Source of the DNA: Halobaculum limi
GTDB lineage: Archaea; Halobacteriota; Halobacteria; Halobacteriales; Haloferacaceae
DNA: 64,000 nt
Assembly: GCF_029490015.1 (NCBI RefSeq)
Contig: NZ_CP120469.1
Location: 310,001 to 374,000, forward strand
Reading direction: 5' to 3'
Shown here: positions 52,516 to 60,812 of the stretch, in pieces
How positions within the stretch are numbered: position 1 is the first letter of the stretch
Layout of the letters: each line of letters begins with the position of its first letter
Notes under the pieces: generated by a model
What the model saw: the letters and a program-made list of their open reading frames with translations, nothing else
The model's database searches: none
Told to the model about the DNA's origin: nothing
Translations under genes and position numbers: made by a program

Positions 52516-54140
52516 GCGCCGGCGACACACCGACCGGGAGCGGTCTCGTCGACGACGACCGAACACCGTCGCCGCGGGTGGACGTCTGTGTCGTCGGCGC
52601 GGGGCCGGCGGGAGCACTCGTCGCGTCGAAACTGGCCGCCGCCGGCCACGAGGTGATCGTCCTCGACGCCGGCCCGCAGTTCGACCCGAACGACCGGCAG
52701 GCGCGGATGGAGCGACACCTGCGACCAGGACTGGACGCGCCGGTGTGGGACGTGGATGGCGAACGCGACGCGTACAGCAGTTCCGGTGAGCAGTACTACC
52801 CGCTCAACGTGAGTCGGGTGAAAGGCATCGGCGGCAGTACCCTCCATTGGCAGGGGATGGTGATGCGGATGCACGAACAGGACTTCCGCCTCGCCAGCGA
52901 CACCGGGATGGGTGACGACTGGCCCATCGCGTACGACGACCTCAAATCGTACTACGCGAGTGCCGAGGCGGAACTGTCCGTGTCCGGTGCGTCGGACAAC
53001 CCCTTCGCGCCGCCACGCGACGACCCGCATCCCCTGCCCGCGTTCCCGCCGAGTTACAGCGACTCGCTGTTTGCAGAGGCGTGTGAGGCGGTCGGACTGG
53101 CGACCCACTCGGTTCCGAACGCACGCAACTCCGAACCGACCGAGGAGGCGAGCGCCTGTGTCGGCTACGGCACCTGTAAGCCGGTGTGTCCCTCCGGCGC
53201 GAAGTACGACGCGACGCGACACATCGAGCGAGCGGCGGCGAACGGCGCACGCATCCTCGACCGCGTGCCGGTCCAGCGCCTCGAACACGACGACGCGGGC
53301 GAACAGGTGACTACGGCGGTGTACGCGACGCCCGACGGCGAGGAGCATCGACAGGAGGCGCGGGAGTTCGTCGTCGCCGCGGGCGGCGTGGAGACGCCGC
53401 GCTTGCTGCTCCTCTCACAGAGTGAGACGTACCCCGACGGCCTCGCTAACTCCTCGGGACTCGTCGGCCGCTACTTTATGGACCACCTGTTCGCGGGGAT
53501 GGGCGGCACGCTCGACGAGCCAACCCGCCAGAAGCACGTCGGCTTCAACACCACCGAGAGCCACCAGTTCTACGACCGCCCGGACGACTCACGGACGGCA
53601 ATCAAACTGGAGTTCCTCAACTACGCCGGCCCCGCACCCGCCGACGTGGCCCTCGGTGCGGACACCTTCGGCGACGAGTTGCTGGAGGAGATTCGCGGCG
53701 CGTACGGGACCCACGTCGCGATGGGTGCGCTCGTCGAGCAGTTGCCGCGGCGCGAGAACCGCATCCGCCTCGACCCCTCGCGCACAGACGACCACGGCAA
53801 CCCCGTCCCCGACGTGGTGTGGGGCCTCGACGCGAAGACCCGCGCGACCATCGAACGCGCGAACGAGATACAGCGCGACGTGTTGGAGGAGATGGGCGTC
53901 GACATCGGGTGGACCGTCGGCCCCGACAACACCGGCCCGGCGTACCACCACATGGGCACGACGCGAATGGGGACAGACCCCACCGACAGCGTCGTCGACC
54001 CGCAGTTGCGCACCCACGACCTCGGCAACCTCACGCTCGCGGGGAGTTCCGTATTCGTCACCGGCGGCGCGATGAACCCCACGCTCACCATCGCGGCGCT
54101 GTCGCTGAAAGCGGCCGACCACGTCGCCGAACGCCTCTGA
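52512..54140 (+). CDS. GMC-family FAD oxidoreductase
   Basis: 542 residues. The FAD-binding motif CVVGAGPAGALVASKLAAAG is near residues 27-46, RVKGIGGSTLHWQG is the second FAD motif, and YHHMGTTRMGTDP with the C-terminal GGAMNPTLTIAALSLKAA is the catalytic end of the GMC fold. It is predicted to oxidise a sugar or polyol outside the membrane, exported together with subunit 3 as it has no signal of its own. Substrate unknown. No cytochrome subunit is nearby. Confidence 0.83.
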   Translation: MSAGDTPTGSGLVDDDRTPSPRVDVCVVGAGPAGALVASKLAAAGHEVIVLDAGPQFDPNDRQARMERHLRPGLDAPVWDVDGERDAYSSSGEQYYPLNVSRVKGIGGSTLHWQGMVMRMHEQDFRLASDTGMGDDWPIAYDDLKSYYASAEAELSVSGASDNPFAPPRDDPHPLPAFPPSYSDSLFAEACEAVGLATHSVPNARNSEPTEEASACVGYGTCKPVCPSGAKYDATRHIERAAANGARILDRVPVQRLEHDDAGEQVTTAVYATPDGEEHRQEAREFVVAAGGVETPRLLLLSQSETYPDGLANSSGLVGRYFMDHLFAGMGGTLDEPTRQKHVGFNTTESHQFYDRPDDSRTAIKLEFLNYAGPAPADVALGADTFGDELLEEIRGAYGTHVAMGALVEQLPRRENRIRLDPSRTDDHGNPVPDVVWGLDAKTRATIERANEIQRDVLEEMGVDIGWTVGPDNTGPAYHHMGTTRMGTDPTDSVVDPQLRTHDLGNLTLAGSSVFVTGGAMNPTLTIAALSLKAADHVAERL

Positions 54141-54190
54141 GGTGACGACAGGCACAAGAGATTTTTCCGACACGTGCGGGAGTGAGGACG

Positions 54191-55402
54191 ATGCCCTCCA
54201 GACGCCGGTACCTCGCGACCCTCGGCGCGGGCGCAGTCGCCGGGTTCGCCGGGTGTTCAGACGTCGTCGGTCGCCCTGCCGCGTCTGACCCGCCGGCCCC
54301 CGAGACACCGCCGCTCGACGCTGAAAGACAGATCTACGGCTCTGACGGGAGGTGGTCGAGTTTCGGCTGCAACGCCAGCAACACCCGTAGTGTCCACGGC
54401 ATCCACGCGGGGGAAGCGCCCGTCGACGGCGTCAGCGAGGACTGGCGTGTGTCGGTTCCGGGCCTCCAGCGACGCGCACCCGTCGTCGCCGACGGGACGG
54501 TGTACCTCCCCGGACGCGACGCCGTGCGGGCGTACGACGCCGCCGACGGGAGCGAACTGTGGCGCGCCGAGGGCGTGCGTGACCACCCGGTCGTGCGGGG
54601 TGACACTGCCTTCGTCGCCGACAGCCTCGACCGGGCGGTCCGTGCGCTCGACGCCGACACCGGCGAGGAGCGCTGGTCAGTCTCGGTCGACGCGCCACCC
54701 GTCGGCCCGACGCAGTACCCCGGGCAACCGCTCGTCGTCGGCGCAGGGGAGACGGTCCACGCACTTGACCCGGCGTCCGGCGACGAGGTGTGGTCTCGAC
54801 AGGTGTTTGGCTCAGTGCTCGCGAGTCCGCCAGTGTGGCGGGGACACACCGTCGCCGTCGCGACCGAGGCAGGAGAGGTGTCGCTCCTCCGCCTGTCCGA
54901 CGGGCAGGGGGTGTGGCGCTATCGCCTGCCAGCGCGGCCGACGTGCCCGCCGTCTGCCGACAGTGACTCGGTGTACGTCACCTGTCTGGACGGGGCGACC
55001 TACGCCCTCGGCGACGACGGCAACCCGGCGAGCGACCCGTACTGGAGCGTCGACACCGGATGGACGCGTCTCGGACTCGGCGTAGACTCGGGGCTGGTGT
55101 TCGCCGGGTCGACGCAGGGACTCCACGCTCTCGATGCCGAGTCGGGTGACAAACGGTGGACTCACGACATCGGCGACTGGGAGGTGACTGCGCCGGCTAT
55201 CGGCCGCGACACGCTGTTCGTCGGTGGCGACCGCCTGTGGGCGCTGGACCCGACGGAGGGAGGGGGCGACGCCGGCCCACCGGTCCGCTTTGAACGGTCG
55301 TTCGACGGCCGCGTCGGTCCCGGCCCAGTCCTCGACGACGGCACCCTGTACGTCGTCGCAGAGACCGGCGCGGAGTCGACGCACCTGGTGGCGCTGTCGT
55401 AG
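54191..55402 (+). CDS. PQQ-binding-like beta-propeller lipoprotein, second copy
   Basis: 403 residues. MPSRRRYLATLGAGAVAGFAGC has a twin-arginine motif and lipobox Cys22. Propeller blades follow (TVYLPGRDAVRAYDAADGSELW, TAFVADSLDRAVRALDADTGEERW). It may be in one transcript with the GMC genes 50 bases upstream, and could be their extracytoplasmic partner. ATG 54191 preferred to GTG 54182. Confidence 0.8.
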   Translation: MPSRRRYLATLGAGAVAGFAGCSDVVGRPAASDPPAPETPPLDAERQIYGSDGRWSSFGCNASNTRSVHGIHAGEAPVDGVSEDWRVSVPGLQRRAPVVADGTVYLPGRDAVRAYDAADGSELWRAEGVRDHPVVRGDTAFVADSLDRAVRALDADTGEERWSVSVDAPPVGPTQYPGQPLVVGAGETVHALDPASGDEVWSRQVFGSVLASPPVWRGHTVAVATEAGEVSLLRLSDGQGVWRYRLPARPTCPPSADSDSVYVTCLDGATYALGDDGNPASDPYWSVDTGWTRLGLGVDSGLVFAGSTQGLHALDAESGDKRWTHDIGDWEVTAPAIGRDTLFVGGDRLWALDPTEGGGDAGPPVRFERSFDGRVGPGPVLDDGTLYVVAETGAESTHLVALS

Positions 55403-55474
55403 TCTCGGCACTCGATTTTGGTCAGCGACGAGGGGCGACGCGGAGAGTTTTGGGCCACCGAAAAATCGACACCC

Positions 55475-55490
55475 TTTAGGTCGGCCTAAT
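55475..55490 (+). promoter_or_regulatory. Iron-type (DtxR/Idr) operator overlapping TATA box
   Basis: TTTAGGTCGGCCTAAT contains TTAGG-N4-CCTAA (55476-55489), a near-perfect palindrome like known DtxR-family sites. It overlaps the TTTAGG TATA-type box, 16-32 bases before ATG 55507. The operon behind it encodes an iron ABC transporter. Confidence 0.65.
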
Positions 55491-55506
55491 CGGTATGTGA
55501 GAACGA

Positions 55507-56688
55507 ATGAGTACACGACAGGATACCTGCGTCGTCATCCCGACGATTCGGGAGTACGAGTGCCTTCGTGCGTACGTGGAGAACGCACGCAACCACGGCT
55601 TCGACACCGACCGGTTGTTCTTCGTCCTCGTCACCGAGGACTTCTGCGACACCGACGCGATGGAAGCGATGCTCGACGAGGAGGACGTCGACGGCGTCGT
55701 CTTCGACGGCAGCGCACGCGAGGCGTGGTTCGCCGACCACGACGCCGCGGAGTTCGACCACATCGTGCCCGCCGCGAGTCACGCACAGACCTCCTTCGGT
55801 CTGCTGTATATGTGGGCGCACGACCGCTTCGAGTACGGCGTGTTCATCGACGACGACACGCTCCCGCACGACGACGAGGACTTCTTCGGCACCCACATGG
55901 ACAACCTCAATTACGAGGGTGCGGTCGAATCCGTCAGTTCCGACGAGTCGTGGGTGAACGTCCTCTACCAGAGCGACACGGATCTGTACCCACGCGGCTA
56001 TCCGTACGCCGCGATGGAGGAAACGGTCGAGACGGACACCGAACACGTCGACGACGTCGTCGCCTCGCAGGGCCTGTGGACGAACGTGCCGGACCTCGAC
56101 GCCGTCCGCATCCTGATGGACGGCGACCTGCAGGGCCAGGCGCAGACCCTGACGGAGTCCTCCCACTTCAAGCGCGACTTCGTCGCCGAGGAGGGCCAGT
56201 ACCTCACCGTCTGCTCGATGAACCTCGCGTTCCGTCGGGAAATCATCCCCGCGTTCTACCAACTGCCGATGGACGACAACGAGTGGGACGTCGGCCGCTT
56301 CGACGACATCTGGTCGGGGCTGTTCCTCAAGCGTGCCGCGGACGTCCTCGACAAGCAGGTGTACAACGGCGGTCCCCTCTGTGAACACAACAAGGCGCCG
56401 CGCTCGACGTTCGACGACCTCGCCAACGAGGTTGCGGGCCTCGAACTCAACGAACACGTCTGGGAAGTGCTCGACGAGGTTGCACACGACGCCGACTCCT
56501 TCGAGGCGGCGTTCGCGGAGATGGCCGACGCCCTCGCGGAGGGCGATTTCGAAGAATGGAACAACGGCGCCTTCCTCAACCACTGTGGAGAGTATATGCG
56601 CGACTGGCTGACCTGTCTCGACCGTGTCGAAGGCGCAGGGACCCGTGCGAAGGCCGCCGAGTCCGCGGAGGTGCCCGCCGATGACTGA
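55507..56688 (+). CDS. Reversibly glycosylated polypeptide (GT75 / UDP-arabinopyranose mutase) family protein
   Basis: 393 residues. CVVIPTIREYECLRAYVEN starts the GT-A-like fold. FIDDDTLP (DDD at 115-117) is the metal/UDP site. YPRGYPY (161-167), SQGLWTNVPDLDA, VCSMNLAFRREIIP, GRFDDIWSG and EHNKAP follow in the same order as in plant RGP/UAM proteins. Those interconvert UDP-arabinopyranose and UDP-arabinofuranose. The archaeal activity is not established; mutase or self-glycosylating transferase are both possible. First gene of the iron transporter operon; the next gene overlaps it by 8 bases. Confidence 0.78.
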   Translation: MSTRQDTCVVIPTIREYECLRAYVENARNHGFDTDRLFFVLVTEDFCDTDAMEAMLDEEDVDGVVFDGSAREAWFADHDAAEFDHIVPAASHAQTSFGLLYMWAHDRFEYGVFIDDDTLPHDDEDFFGTHMDNLNYEGAVESVSSDESWVNVLYQSDTDLYPRGYPYAAMEETVETDTEHVDDVVASQGLWTNVPDLDAVRILMDGDLQGQAQTLTESSHFKRDFVAEEGQYLTVCSMNLAFRREIIPAFYQLPMDDNEWDVGRFDDIWSGLFLKRAADVLDKQVYNGGPLCEHNKAPRSTFDDLANEVAGLELNEHVWEVLDEVAHDADSFEAAFAEMADALAEGDFEEWNNGAFLNHCGEYMRDWLTCLDRVEGAGTRAKAAESAEVPADD

Positions 56689-57877
56689 CGAGCGACGCAC
56701 CTACCGACGGCGGAAGGTACTCGCGAGCCTCGGCGTCGCTGGTGCGGCCGGCCTCGCCGGGTGTAACGGTGTCCTCGGCGGCGGCGAGGAGACGAGCAGC
56801 GGCGGTGGCGGCGGTGGTGGCGGCACTGGCAGCGACAGCGGTGAGGACGCCATCGGCGCGGCCTTCGAGGAGTTCCGTGGCTCCGGTCCGCTCGCACAGG
56901 GGCGCTCCGACGTCGGCGGGACCCGCATCGAGGACCTGCCGAACCTCAGCGGCAGCCTCACCATCTACCTCGGCGGCGGCGAGGGTGGCCTCTACCGCGA
57001 CCTGTTGGCGAAGTTCGGGCAGATCTACCCGGACTTCGAGTACCAGGTGCGGGAGGCCGGGACCGCAGACGCGGCGAACACCATCATCAGCGAGGGCGCG
57101 GCGACGCCGGCGGACGTGTTCTGGTCGGTCGACGCCGGGTCGCTCGCAGCGGTCGCCAACGAGGGGCTGACCGCGGGGCTGCCCGCGGAGGTCATCGACC
57201 CCGTCCCCGAGGAGTTCCACCCCGACGACCAGTGGGTCGGCGTCGCCGGCCGTGCACGCGCCATCCCGTACAACACGGCGGAACTCTCGGAGGACGACGT
57301 TCCCGACAGCGTGATGGACTTCCCCGAGTCGCAGGCGCTCGCGAACGCCGTCGGCTGGGCACCCACCTACGGCGCGTTCCAGTCGTTCGTCACCGCGATG
57401 CGACTCATCGAGGGCGAGGACGACACTCGGGCGTGGCTCCAGGGGATGCTCGACGCCGGCGTGACGGAGTTCAGCAACGAGTTCCTCGTCTCGAACGCCG
57501 TCGCCGACGGGGCGCTCAACGCTGGCTTCGCCAACCACTACTACGCGCTGCGCGTACAGGCCGCCCGGCCGAACGCGCCGCTCGACTTAGCGTTCACCAG
57601 CGGCGACGCCGGCGCCCTGATCAACGCCGCCGGCGCACAGGTGCTGTCGGCGAGTCAGAACCAGGAGTTGGCGTTCACCTTCCTCCGCCACCTGCTGTCG
57701 GCGGAGGCGCAGGAGTTCTTCGCCACGCGGACGTACGCGTACCCGATGGTCGAGGACATCGCCCCGGTCGGCGGACTGCCGCCGGTCGGCGAACTGAACC
57801 CGCCGAGCATCGACCTCAACGAACTCTCGAACATCCAGCCGACGCTGGAACTGATGCGCGAGGTGGGCGTGCTGTGA
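56681..57877 (+). CDS. Ferric-iron ABC transporter substrate-binding lipoprotein
   Basis: 398 residues. YRRRKVLASLGVAGAAGLAGC is a Tat lipoprotein signal with Cys28, followed by a Gly-rich linker. The type II periplasmic binding fold then reads LTIYLGGGEGGLYRDLLAKFGQIYPDFEYQVRE..VFWSVDAGSLAAVANEGL as in FbpA/thiamine-binding proteins. Binds the substrate (Fe3+ best guess) outside the membrane. Overlaps the RGP-like gene by 8 bases. Confidence 0.83.
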   Translation: MTDERRTYRRRKVLASLGVAGAAGLAGCNGVLGGGEETSSGGGGGGGGTGSDSGEDAIGAAFEEFRGSGPLAQGRSDVGGTRIEDLPNLSGSLTIYLGGGEGGLYRDLLAKFGQIYPDFEYQVREAGTADAANTIISEGAATPADVFWSVDAGSLAAVANEGLTAGLPAEVIDPVPEEFHPDDQWVGVAGRARAIPYNTAELSEDDVPDSVMDFPESQALANAVGWAPTYGAFQSFVTAMRLIEGEDDTRAWLQGMLDAGVTEFSNEFLVSNAVADGALNAGFANHYYALRVQAARPNAPLDLAFTSGDAGALINAAGAQVLSASQNQELAFTFLRHLLSAEAQEFFATRTYAYPMVEDIAPVGGLPPVGELNPPSIDLNELSNIQPTLELMREVGVL

Positions 57878-57892
57878 GGGAGGCGATCTGAG

Positions 57893-59551
57893 GTGGCCCC
57901 TGGCGAGGGGTTCGGGCGGGTCCGCGGAATCGTCGGATCGGACGACGACGAGCCTGGGGTCGCGGTCGTGCTCCTCGCTGCGGGGGTCGCAGCGGCGGTG
58001 CTGTCGCCGCTGATCTGGTTACTGATCAGCGCCGCAGAACTGTCGCTGTCGGATGCGACGGCGCTGTTAGCGTCGGGCACGACGACCGACGTTCTCGTCA
58101 ACAGCCTCGCACTCGTCGGCGTCGTGACGGGCGCGTCGGTCGCGTTAGGCGTACCACTGGCGGTGTTGACCGTCCAGACGAACCTCCCGTTCAGGCGGGC
58201 GTGGACCGTCATCGCGGCGCTCCCGCTCGTCGTTCCCAGTTACATCGGCGCGTTCGCGTACGTCTCGGCGTTCGGGCCCAGCGGCGCGCTTCCGGACCTC
58301 CTGACCGACTACGGCCTCGGGGTGGTGGTCCCGTACCTCCCAACCGTCTACGGACTGGGTGGGACGGCGCTCGTGTTGACGCTGTTCACGTACCCGTACG
58401 TCTTCTTGACCACGCGAGCGTCGCTGCTGTCGTTCGACACGACCCAGTTAGAGGCGGCGCGGACGCTCAACCACTCGTACCCTGAGGCGTTCCGCCGGGT
58501 CATCCTCCCACAGATTGCGCCGGGCGTCACCGCGGGGGCGCTGTTGGTGGCGCTGTACACCCTTTCTGACTTCGGGACGCCCGCGATTATGCGCTTCGAC
58601 GTATTCACGCGCGTCATCTACGTCGAACTCAACTCCTTCGGCGTCGGCCGGGCGAACGCGACGCTGCTGTCGATCCAACTGCTGGCGGTGACGGCGGTCA
58701 TCCTCGCGCTGGAGTCGCGCGTCAGCGGCGACGCCGCCGCGGGCTACGGGACGCCCTCGTCGGCGCGAGCGGTCGTCTCGCTGGGGCCGTTCCGGTGGCT
58801 CGCGACGCTCGTGCCTGCAGTCGTGAGCCTGTTCACGCTCGTGCTGCCGGTGGGTATCCTCACGATGTGGCTCGTGCGCTCTGGCCCGGGGTACAGCGGT
58901 GGCGGCCTCGCCTTCCGCCCCGACTTCGCCGTGAACTCGGTGTACGTCGCCGCCCTCGCAGCGGGAATCACCGTCTTATTCGCGCTCCCGGTCGCGTACT
59001 ACGCGGGGCGGTCGAACTCGGTGTTGGCGAAAGCGACCGAACGGGCGACGTACCTCGGCTACGCGATGCCGGGGGTCGTCCTCGGACTCGCGCTGGTGTT
59101 CTTCTCCTCGCGGTGGCTGTTGGAGACGTTCGGTGCGAGCGCCGCACAGGTCGTCTATCAGTCGCTACCGCTGCTCGTGTTCGCGTACGTCGTGCGATTC
59201 CTCCCACAGGCCGTCGGCGCGACCCGGTCGTCGGTGCTGGGCGTCGACCAGGATCTGGTCGGCGCGGCGCGGCTGCTCGGTGAGTCGCCGAGCGGTGCGT
59301 TCAGACGGGTGACGCTCCCACTCATCTCGCCCGGACTGGTCGCTGGTGCGGCGCTCGTGTTCCTCACGACGATGAAGGAACTGGACACGACGCTCATCCT
59401 GCATCCGACAGGGTTTACAACGATAGTGACCTACATCTGGCGAGTTCAGGAGGCCGGGTACTACGGCAGGGCGGCGCTGCCGGCGCTGGTGCTGGTGGCG
59501 GTGTCCGGCCTCTCGATGGTGCCGCTACTGAAAGGAAGCGACGATGACTGA
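57893..59551 (+). CDS. Ferric-iron ABC transporter permease (fused double-length, FbpB type)
   Basis: 552 residues, about twelve hydrophobic segments in two homologous halves. Each half has an EAA loop: EAARTLNHSYPEAFRRVILPQIAPG and GAARLLGESPSGAFRRVTLPLISPG. This internal duplication is typical of FbpB/ThiP permeases. The GTG start lies 15 bases after the binding-protein stop. It overlaps the ATPase gene by 8 bases. Confidence 0.85.
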   Translation: MAPGEGFGRVRGIVGSDDDEPGVAVVLLAAGVAAAVLSPLIWLLISAAELSLSDATALLASGTTTDVLVNSLALVGVVTGASVALGVPLAVLTVQTNLPFRRAWTVIAALPLVVPSYIGAFAYVSAFGPSGALPDLLTDYGLGVVVPYLPTVYGLGGTALVLTLFTYPYVFLTTRASLLSFDTTQLEAARTLNHSYPEAFRRVILPQIAPGVTAGALLVALYTLSDFGTPAIMRFDVFTRVIYVELNSFGVGRANATLLSIQLLAVTAVILALESRVSGDAAAGYGTPSSARAVVSLGPFRWLATLVPAVVSLFTLVLPVGILTMWLVRSGPGYSGGGLAFRPDFAVNSVYVAALAAGITVLFALPVAYYAGRSNSVLAKATERATYLGYAMPGVVLGLALVFFSSRWLLETFGASAAQVVYQSLPLLVFAYVVRFLPQAVGATRSSVLGVDQDLVGAARLLGESPSGAFRRVTLPLISPGLVAGAALVFLTTMKELDTTLILHPTGFTTIVTYIWRVQEAGYYGRAALPALVLVAVSGLSMVPLLKGSDDD

Positions 59552-60812
59552 CGACACACCCCCCACGAGACGTGGCGTGAACGACGCCTCGAACGACGCC
59601 GGTAGTTCGGTGACCGACGGCGGCACCACCGTCGACACGGGAGACGCCGACGCCACCGAGGCGGTCGGTGAAGTTCACGGCGCGGATACCGACTCCGCGC
59701 CCGAACGGGATGCAGTCGTCACCAGCGGGACACAGTCGGTCGCCGACGACGCCAAACCGGTGTTGGAACTGGAGGGAGTGGTCAAGCGATACGGTCCCGA
59801 GACCGCCGTCGACGGCCTCGACTTGACCGTCCACGAGGGCGAACTCGTGACCTTGTTGGGTCCGTCTGGGTGTGGCAAGACGACGACGCTTCGAATGATC
59901 GCTGGTCTGGAGACGCCCTCCGACGGGACGATTCGCGTCGCCGGCGAGGTGGTCGCGGGCGAGGGGTCGGTGACGCCGCCCGAAGAGCGTGACGTCGGCC
60001 TGGTGTTCCAGGAATTCGCGCTGTTCCCACATCTCACCGTCGCGGAGAACATCGCGTTCGGCCTCGACGACCCCGACTCACCCGAGGCGGACGAACGGGT
60101 AGCGAACCTGCTCGAACTGGTCGGTCTCGGAGAGTACGGCGACCGCTCGCCGGCGGACCTGTCGGGCGGCCAGCGCCAGCGGGTCGCACTCGCGCGGTCG
60201 CTCGCACCCGAACCGGACGTCCTCTTGCTGGACGAACCATTCTCGAACCTCGACGTGAGCCTGCGCGTGCGGATGCGCGAGGAGGTGAAGCGCATCCTCG
60301 ACGAGGCTGGCGTCACCGCCGTCTCCGTCACCCACGACCAAGAGGAGGCGCTGTCTATCTCCGACCGCGTCGCCGTCGTCAACGGGGGGACCGTCGAACA
60401 GGTAGACGACCCCGGTGAGGTGTTCGAACACCCGACCTCGCGGTTCGTCGCCTCCTTCCTCGGGCAGGCGAGTTTCCTCCCGGCACACGTCACCGCCGAC
60501 GCCATCGAGACGAGCGTCGGCTCCTACGATCGCGACCTGTTGAAGGGACTGGGCGACGGCTACGCCGGGAGCCGCGTCGACGTCCTCGTTCGCCCGGACG
60601 ACCTCCGAGCCGCGGCGGTCGGTGAGGGCGACGCCGACGGACACGTCGTCCGGCGGCAGTACACCGGGCCGTCGTTCGTCTACCACGTGGAACTCACGGA
60701 CGGGACCGTCGTCCGGTGTCTCCACAACCACACCGAGGACTTCGAGGTTGGAGAGCCAGTCGCAGTCACGTTAGTCGCCGACCACGCACTCGCGTGGTAT
60801 CCCGCAGAGTAG
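59544..60812 (+). CDS. ABC transporter ATPase (FbpC type)
   Basis: 422 residues. An acidic, probably disordered N-terminal extension of about 70 residues precedes the ATPase: Walker A GPSGCGKT, signature LSGGQRQRVALARSLA, Walker B DVLLLDEP, switch His in SVTHDQEEAL. A C-terminal TOBE-like domain follows. Powers the permease encoded just upstream. The extension is unusual for the family and has no visible motif. Confidence 0.88.
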   Translation: MTDDTPPTRRGVNDASNDAGSSVTDGGTTVDTGDADATEAVGEVHGADTDSAPERDAVVTSGTQSVADDAKPVLELEGVVKRYGPETAVDGLDLTVHEGELVTLLGPSGCGKTTTLRMIAGLETPSDGTIRVAGEVVAGEGSVTPPEERDVGLVFQEFALFPHLTVAENIAFGLDDPDSPEADERVANLLELVGLGEYGDRSPADLSGGQRQRVALARSLAPEPDVLLLDEPFSNLDVSLRVRMREEVKRILDEAGVTAVSVTHDQEEALSISDRVAVVNGGTVEQVDDPGEVFEHPTSRFVASFLGQASFLPAHVTADAIETSVGSYDRDLLKGLGDGYAGSRVDVLVRPDDLRAAAVGEGDADGHVVRRQYTGPSFVYHVELTDGTVVRCLHNHTEDFEVGEPVAVTLVADHALAWYPAE

